Shown here: in pieces, positions 58,721 to 64,000 of the stretch | Layout: every line of letters begins with the position of its first letter | Position numbering within the stretch: position 1 is the first letter of the stretch | Assembly: GCA_030685235.1 (NCBI GenBank) | Contig: MU839107.1 | Location: 1 to 64,000 of the forward strand | DNA length: 64,000 nt | Source: Copromyces sp. CBS 386.78 | Lineage: Eukaryota; Ascomycota; Sordariomycetes; Sordariales; Sordariaceae | Direction of reading: 5' to 3' | Position numbers and translations under genes: made by a program | Notes under the pieces: model-generated | The model's input: the letters and a program-made list of their open reading frames with translations, nothing else | The model's database searches: none | What the model was told of the DNA's origin: nothing

Positions 58721-58960
58721 TGCCATCCACCTCCTCGGAGCTCCGTCAGAACAGTAGTGCGTCTTATTTGCTTTGTTGTTGGCTGCAAAGTCGCGCGCCT
58801 CGCCGGGGCTTCCGCAGACACAGGTTTTGGGGCGCCTCCAGCCTTGATTCTCTCTTGCTCGAGGTGAGCTTTGCGAGTCTGGTGGAGCGCGAGAGCTTGA
58901 GCGGACGCGAACAAGGTGGTGGTGTATTTCCCTTTTACACAGGTGGCAGCCTACGGTAGT
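58700..58960 (-). pseudogene. C2H2 zinc-finger gene relic, copy B
   Basis: The minus strand reads CHLCKR, then after a frame change ASAQALALHQTRKAHLEQERIKAGGAPKPVSAE (58915 to about 58815). A further shift gives ARDFAANNKANKTHYCSD (about 58800-58740), where it breaks off. The KAHLEQxRI-KAGGAPKP and ARDFAANN blocks are shared with copy A at 53755-54110. The first finger keeps a C-x2-C and an H-x5-H pair; the second is cut after its first Cys. Confidence 0.6.
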
Positions 58961-59080
58961 TGAGGTCGTGGTGTTGAGGAACTACCTACCCAAGGGTTTC
59001 CAGTTGACGCGTTGAGAAGATCAAGAAACTGGTCAAATCATATCAGCGGTTTTTAACTGAACTGTTGTTGTTTTAGACCT

Positions 59081-59206
59081 GTTTTCAGGCACGCTCCAAG
59101 GAAGATCGGCGAGGTGGCGGCTATAACCGGAAAGACTGAATTCGAAATTGCAGAGGAAGCCGGTCTGTTACCATGGCCAGAACCAGACGAGGATGACGCC
59201 TGGTGA
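59081..59206 (+). pseudogene. Isolated coding-like exon fragment
   Basis: Forty-one codons ending in a stop read VFRHAPRKIGEVAAITGKTE and then FEIAEEAGLLPWPEPDEDDAW, an acidic C-terminus of clear protein-like composition. A TTTTCAG acceptor-like site precedes it at 59082-59088. I find no partner exon and no family match. It may be the last exon of a lost gene. Confidence 0.35.
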
Positions 59207-59363
59207 CGGGAATACCTTCCAAGGTAATCATCATAATAGTCATCAATGAAAGTATTGCATCAACGCTGATTCCCGTGTTTACACGCATCAATGGTAGCTG
59301 CAACTCGTTCCATCAATACCACCCAGCCAGGATCACGATCAACGACACCTCCAAAAGCGCTGA

Positions 59364-59729
59364 TTGTTGTCAACATCCAAGGCTGGCGGATCGTCGCCTG
59401 TATCAACATCCAATCAAAACAACCAATTCCCGCATCAAACCCAGTCGACCTCGGAATGTGACAGTGATTCAAGCTGGATGAACAATTACACCTCTTCTGT
59501 TCCTCCAGTGGATCTCGACTCTGTTTATACATGGCTGGATAGCGTTGTACAGCTGACTTCACTTCGACTTCTGAAGGGCTTTGATGAGGCTTTCTGTGTG
59601 CATGATCCTTCTGCGCATAGGCCTAGCCCCCCCTCTCAGCACAATTGGAACACCAGGCACCCTTTTCTTCGCTGGTACAATCTACACATCCACCCCATCC
59701 TCAACTCCGAGCGCGAACTACCTAACTAG
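59364..59729 (+). pseudogene. Open fragment lacking a good start
   Basis: A 121-codon frame follows a stop. The first ATG in frame is at about 59478, followed by NNYTSSVPPVDLDSVYTWLDSV and ending FLRWYNLHIHPILNSERELPN. It may be the 3' part of a broken or spliced gene. No domain is recognised. Confidence 0.25.
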
Positions 59730-61635
59730 GCGGCGGTATACAAGGTAGAGAGAAGTATTGTTGCTGACATTGGCGGGATAGTCGGACGGGAGCACTCATT
59801 GTTCTGTTCACTCTGTCATATGTCACGAGAGGTTAACATAGCTAGCTAGCTCTAGCCTCTAGCCCCGGCGGGATAACATCAAACATACCAGTTCCCCATT
59901 CTCCCCATGTCTAATACATTCAACTCAACTAGATTGAAAACCGAGAAGAAAAGCCGAAAATCCCACCAACCCCAGAATCAATAACCCACCAACCGAACAA
60001 GTCCCCTTTTCTCCTTTCCCTTTGTTGGAAATTACTTTCTCCCAAGGGAGCGACGAAGTCTGGAGGGGGGGGGGGAGATGATCGAGACTCAAGGGGAAAC
60101 CGAGAGAATGACCAAATCTGGAGAGTGATTGAGGCTGGTGGGAGAAGAAAAGAAAAGACCCGCGTCCTTACATCTTGGTGGCGCACCAGATTGTCAAGGA
60201 AAAGAAGACTTGAACTAGAGGGAATTGATTTGATTGGAGCAGAAGATGATGAAGATGAGGAGGAAAACTGGAAACCTCCAAAGGCCTGGGGAGGCCGGTC
60301 TTAAATACAGGTAAACCGCCCTGATTCATCCTTCCTGTCAGGCCTGTCCAGGTTACTGACTTCCTCATCTGAATCTACAGCTTCCTCGTAAATCTAACCG
60401 GTTCCTTCCCATGCTTCAGTAGACTCCTTCCATCTATATAGATAATACTTTCCTCCCAAGCAGTAAGCGGGGTAGGTGCAAACCTAGAGAGGGGTTGGTT
60501 TGACAGGCACGGACCTAGAGGAGGGTCGGTCCTGACACAACCTCTTATATAGATGATGGTCAGGTCTGGAGGGCAGTACAACCCCGGAGCCCGGAAGAGC
60601 ACATGGAGTGTTGTGCATGCATTGTTCGTGGTCCTCGCGTTTCCAAGGGAGGAATCTGCTCCGTTGTTCGCAGCGAGGATACCATCCAACAGCTTCTTGA
60701 TGCCGAATGACTACAGATATTGCGAATTCGTGCGACATTGCTTCAGTTGTTCGTGATTCCGTGATCGGTGTCCGTTGCCGTCTCGGTACCGCGTGTGTGC
60801 GCGGGGAAGTGCCGAATGAGGGTGGATTTGATTGCAACATCGATGCCGCAATGTCGTTGATCTGGGCATTTATTCGCAGTTGTTGTTGTGTCCATCCCGC
60901 ACCGGCGTTAAGGCGAAAGCTTGGTCGGGTAGGTGATGTTAGCATTTGTGATAATGGTTAGAGGGTGAGGATACGGATACGACTGCCAAAATACCTAACC
61001 TTCAGTTTGGAAAACAACATTGGGTTAGTGCTTACCACAGATAATCGCGTCAGGGTCAGGGTCGAGCACGTCAACACCAGTACGCCAACACCACCTGGCG
61101 AATTGCCAATAACTACCCCTCTCCCCCACGCAATGAATGAGGGGAAATGTCCTCCGATAGGTATCATGAGCCTTTCAGCGTCTTTCTGAGGCTTGCGCAG
61201 GATGTGGTTTTCCGCGATGCCATGGCGATTGAGTGTCGAGAATGGTGTTGAGACACTCGATTGTAGTAGAAAAGACGAGAGGCTTGGCATTGAAACAATG
61301 CTGCTCTGGACCATTGGCAACATGTTGTTCAGCTCGCCTTAACCCATTTCGGACATGTCAAGTGCTGTGGTTGAGGCAAGATGCCCGAGTGTCTCGACCG
61401 TATAAACCAACCATGTGAGTGAAACCGCCACGCACTCTATCGTGAGGCTCAAGTCAACCAATTGTAGCTGCACTCCTCACAAAGCACGAACCTTTCAGCT
61501 GGAAGCGCAACCCAACCTTTCGACGAAGAACGTTGAGAGCCAAAAAAAAAAAGAAGAAAAAAAAAGGAGAAATTAGAAAAGCTGTCTAGTATTAAGAGGG
61601 GAAGGAAGGATAAGTAGGGAAATCGGGAAAAAAAG
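59730..61635. other. Intergenic, no supported gene
   Basis: Short open frames only. At about 60220-60303 (plus) a stretch reads IDLIGAEDDEDEEENWKPP and stops, like the acidic end of a lost protein. CTATATAGAT words repeat at 60434 and 60545. A G-run is at 60065-60075. Confidence 0.35.
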
Positions 61636-61754
61636 ACATACAACACCAGGGATTCGCTGGTCGTCACCGACCCAACTACTAGTCTGGCCCTCACTGGCTT
61701 ATCTATGGGAGAGCGGACGGGATCCCGAGTTTTCCAGTGGGTATGGTCGTAGGT
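61636..61754 (-). rRNA. 5S ribosomal RNA gene
   Basis: 119 bases on the minus strand match fungal 5S rRNA throughout. The ends pair (ACCTACGAC near the 5' end, GTTGTATGT at the 3' end), and the A-box/C-box region with GATAAGCCAGTGAGGGCC and GGGTCGGTGACGACCAGCGA is present. A C followed by a run of T after 61636 gives a Pol III terminator. TATAAG lies exactly 29 bases before the first base, the position of the conserved TATA-like element of Neurospora 5S genes. Neurospora 5S genes are dispersed singly, not in the rDNA array, as here. Compared with the main form as I remember it there are about three changes (third base C; GGCCAGACT instead of GGCCGGATT), so it may be a minor 5S type. Confidence 0.93.
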
Positions 61755-62123
61755 GCTAAGTATGAGCGAAACAAAAGCTTATAAAAGCACAATGACCATA
61801 GTCGTCCGGGAGAAAGCAATGAACTAGAAAAAGAAATAAAAATAAGTGGCTCGGTCTAGAATCCGGAACTCTCTCCCATTCGGTACATGCCACGGGAAAG
61901 TTGCAGACCTGATGCAGACCCTTATCGCTTCCCAGTAGTTCCCACGCCAACCTCATTCCAGCCAAGGATCACGCCTACACGGTCTATCAACCTGTGGCGC
62001 TGGGCTAGACCTCCAGGGCGTCTTTGCTGTGTGTCGTCGCTGCGCTGTCTTTGCTTCTCTTGGGCCTCTTCAACAACTCAATGCTCGATACCAAGGCGCC
62101 GAGAGCTTGGGACAGACTTGGTG
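61755..62123. other. 5S promoter region and possible decayed MFS sequence
   Basis: The TATAAG element of the 5S gene lies at about 61778-61783. In the plus direction, 62030-62095 in one frame reads as a hydrophobic helix (VVAALSLLLLGLFNNSMLD), out of frame with the MFS stub that follows, so it may be another piece of that permease. Confidence 0.4.
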
Positions 62124-62348
62124 ATGTGGCGAACCATACATCCAAGCTATAAGCGCGCCAACAAGCATATGCTGGCTATCTACTGCATGAATACCGCGTT
62201 GTATATCCTGGTCAAGGGGTATTACATCTTCCGCAATAAGCAGAAGGCGCGCAAGTGGGCGGCCATGACGACGGAGGAGAGATTGGAGTATTTGGCGAAC
62301 ACGACCGACAGGGGGAACAAGAGGTTGGATTTCAGGTTCCAGGACTGA
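62124..62348 (+). pseudogene. C-terminal stub of a second MFS permease
   Basis: The 74 codons before the stop contain one membrane segment (AIYCMNTALYILVKGYYIF), a basic boundary (RNKQKARKW) and then MTTEERLEYLANTTDRGNKR ending LDFRFQD. This tail (W-x-x-MTxEE, then a TxDxGNKRLDFRF end) is characteristic of Dal5/allantoate-type anion:cation symporters. Nothing recognisable of the remaining eleven segments is in frame upstream. It is therefore a truncated relic, of the same broad family as the intact permease at 18751-20595 but with a different C-terminus. Confidence 0.75.
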
Positions 62349-62717
62349 TGTGTTTTCGTTCCGAGCCTTGGGTTGGTGCTGTAAAGGGTGGCGGTTGATG
62401 TCGAGGGTAGGTGAAGAAAATGTTGGCTGCAGAAATAAAATGGAGAATTTGATTATCGAAAAGTGCGACCCCAACTCGGTCTCCATCTCCGCACGGTGAC
62501 CCCTCCGGTTCTTGTTGAGGTGACCCCGCATTAGCTGCCTGACCCCGCACCCGCAGCTCCCGGTGAGCGGCCAGTGCGGCGTGCAGGGCGTGCCATCAGT
62601 TATCAATTTGGTGCCCCGTGCGTCACCTTAGCAGAACCGTTGGCCAATGACCTCCTGCATCTCAACGACATGTCATGAAAACCCGCCGACTGCTGCTTTC
62701 CTCTGTACCAACCTCCC
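62349..62717. other. Spacer and promoter of the small gene
   Basis: No gene is visible. CCCCGCACCCG and TGACCCC words repeat at 62500-62550. Confidence 0.35.
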
Positions 62718-63236
62718 ATGAAACCTCATCGTTTTGCGTCGTTGACAGCTCGTCGTTGCTGGTCCGGTGCTCGTCCCTCTACTGCCAGTTTTATTCAGTG
62801 CCCGAGCTCCCTCTCTGGAAGTCAACAAAGACCCGCCTCCGCTGCCCCCGCGTTCCACTCAGCCGCTGCCAACCACTTCAACCCTTCAACCTCCTCAGTC
62901 TATCGTCCGGTCATTGTTCAACGGTCGCAAACGAAAGGACAATCCGGTGAGTGGCAATGAGATGAACGAGACAAACAGACATAATCTGGAAAACAGCACT
63001 GTCACAGCTCCGCAATGGAGCTGTACCTGCATCAACCCCTGGGCCCCGAGATCCACTGACTCATCGCTAACGAAGATAAATCAGCGCTTCATAACATTTT
63101 CCCTCGCCAACCACATATAAATCTGTTAGTGCAACCGTCCGCCCGGCCCGAGTTCCGGCAGGTTTTTTTTTTACAAATCCCCCGGATCCGAGCCCCGAGC
63201 CATCCCGTCGTCACACACCACATCACCCCACACTAA
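62718..63236 (+). CDS. Small two-exon protein with mitochondrial-type N-terminus
   Basis: Exon 1 is 62718-62946 and exon 2 is 63085-63236, joined in phase 1 to give 126 residues. The 138-base intron has GTGAGT, CTAAC at 63067-63071 and TCAG. The first 76 residues contain many Arg, Ser and Ala and no acidic residue (MKPHRFASLTARRCWSGARP start), as in a mitochondrial presequence. Exon 2 begins LHNIFPRQPHINLL and runs Pro/His-rich to a stop inside the presumed rki-1 leader, so the 3' end is doubtful and a further intron is possible. No family is recognised. It could also be an upstream transcript of the isomerase gene. Confidence 0.35.
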
Positions 63237-63375
63237 CCCTTCCCTTTCCCATCTTTATTTCAACGACATCAACTCATCACACACCCCCCATTCCCTCCAC
63301 CCTTTTTCATTCCTCAACTCACTCACCAACTCACCCACCACACTCTTAATTAGGCCCAAGCCTCCAACCGCCAAA

Positions 63376-64000
63376 ATGTCCACCGCCACCACCACTTCGG
63401 ACGCGGCCGCCGCAGCAGCAGCCCTCATCGAAGAATCCAAGCGCCTCGCCGCCTTCCGCGCCGTGAAAGAGCACCTCCTCCCCACCTACACCCACATCGG
63501 CATCGGCTCCGGCTCCACAGTCGTCCACGTCGTCTCCGCCATCTCCGCCCTTCCCCGGGCCGTCACCTCCGAAATGACCTTCTACCCGACAGGCGCACAA
63601 TCCGAAGCGCTCATCGAAGACGCCGGTCTACGACTAGCCTACATCAACAAGTTGCCCCCCGGCGGCGTGCTCCTCGACGTCTGCTTCGACGGCGCCGACG
63701 AAGTCGACTCCTGCCTAAACCTAATCAAGGGCGGCGGCGCCTGTCTCTGGCAGGAGAAGATTGTCGCCACGGCCGCCCGCAAGTTCGTCTGTGTTGCCGA
63801 CTTCCGCAAGATTTCTGACCAAGGGCTCGGAACGCAGTGGACAAAGGGAATACCGATCGAGGTGCTGCCGATGGCGGCGCCGCGGGTGCTGGAGGAACTG
63901 AAAAAGCTGGGGAGCTTGAGCCCGAAGATCAGGCCCGGCACGCCCGGGAAGGCGGGCGCCATTGTTACGGACAATGGGCTGTGGATTGTTGATGCGCCTT
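63376..64000 (+). CDS. rki-1: Ribose-5-phosphate isomerase A (5' part)
   Basis: 208 codons open to the window end without introns. The enzyme interconverts ribose 5-phosphate and ribulose 5-phosphate in the non-oxidative pentose phosphate pathway, in the cytosol. Family signatures are in order: GIGSGSTVVHVV at 42-53 (phosphate-binding loop), DGADEVD at 105-111, and KGGGACLWQEKIVA at 118-131, where Glu127 matches the catalytic base and Lys118 the conserved lysine. An Ala-rich lead of about 20 residues precedes the core. The start has the context CCAAAATGTC common in Neurospora. Eukaryotic members are usually about 260-310 residues, so one quarter to a third lies beyond the edge. The symbol follows yeast RKI1 usage. 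Confidence 0.95.
   Translation, partial: MSTATTTSDAAAAAAALIEESKRLAAFRAVKEHLLPTYTHIGIGSGSTVVHVVSAISALPRAVTSEMTFYPTGAQSEALIEDAGLRLAYINKLPPGGVLLDVCFDGADEVDSCLNLIKGGGACLWQEKIVATAARKFVCVADFRKISDQGLGTQWTKGIPIEVLPMAAPRVLEELKKLGSLSPKIRPGTPGKAGAIVTDNGLWIVDAP

Overview
The window is nuclear DNA of a filamentous ascomycete, almost certainly Neurospora (N. crassa or a close relative). The evidence is: about 10 kb of very AT-rich sequence with dense stop codons and transition-only decay, typical of repeat-induced point mutation (RIP); short GT-AG introns with CTAAC branch points; a dispersed 5S rRNA gene with a TATA-like box at -29; and a ZIP zinc transporter and a Medusa-type regulator that I recognise from memory as tzn-1 and acon-3.

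Layout. 1-10.5 kb: RIP-mutated transposon graveyard, including the reverse transcriptase/RNase H end of a Ty1/copia element and two GC-normal islands. 10.5-15 kb: tzn-1 and a tRNA-Arg(ACG)-like gene with a swollen variable loop. 15.2-18.6 kb: a 437-bp inverted-repeat element, AT-rich spacer with an exact tandem duplication, and a three-exon cysteine-rich gene that looks like a metallothionein. 18.7-20.6 kb: an anion:cation symporter-type MFS permease (minus). 21.7-22.7 kb: a frameshifted relic of a berberine-bridge-type FAD oxidoreductase. 23.4-24.0 kb: a second inverted-repeat element. 27.0-32.5 kb: a two-exon gene for a 1814-residue BTB-like, mostly disordered protein carrying six tryptophan motifs beside basic patches. 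36.1-38.5 kb: acon-3 (minus, three exons). 38.5-53 kb: an unusually long stretch with no convincing gene upstream of acon-3. 53.2-59.7 kb: a small gene graveyard (a DUF3669-like relic, two related C2H2 zinc-finger relics, other broken ORFs) plus a third inverted-repeat element. 61.6-64 kb: a 5S rRNA gene, the C-terminal stub of a second MFS permease, a small two-exon gene with a mitochondrial-type N-terminus, and the 5' part of ribose-5-phosphate isomerase, cut by the window edge.

The intact genes do not form a pathway. The one suggestive pairing is a zinc importer and a metallothionein-like peptide about 4 kb apart, which would link uptake and buffering of metal. The rest is a mosaic of housekeeping and developmental genes separated by small transposons, microsatellites, TAGG-type repeats and decayed accessory genes, as expected where RIP limits gene duplication.
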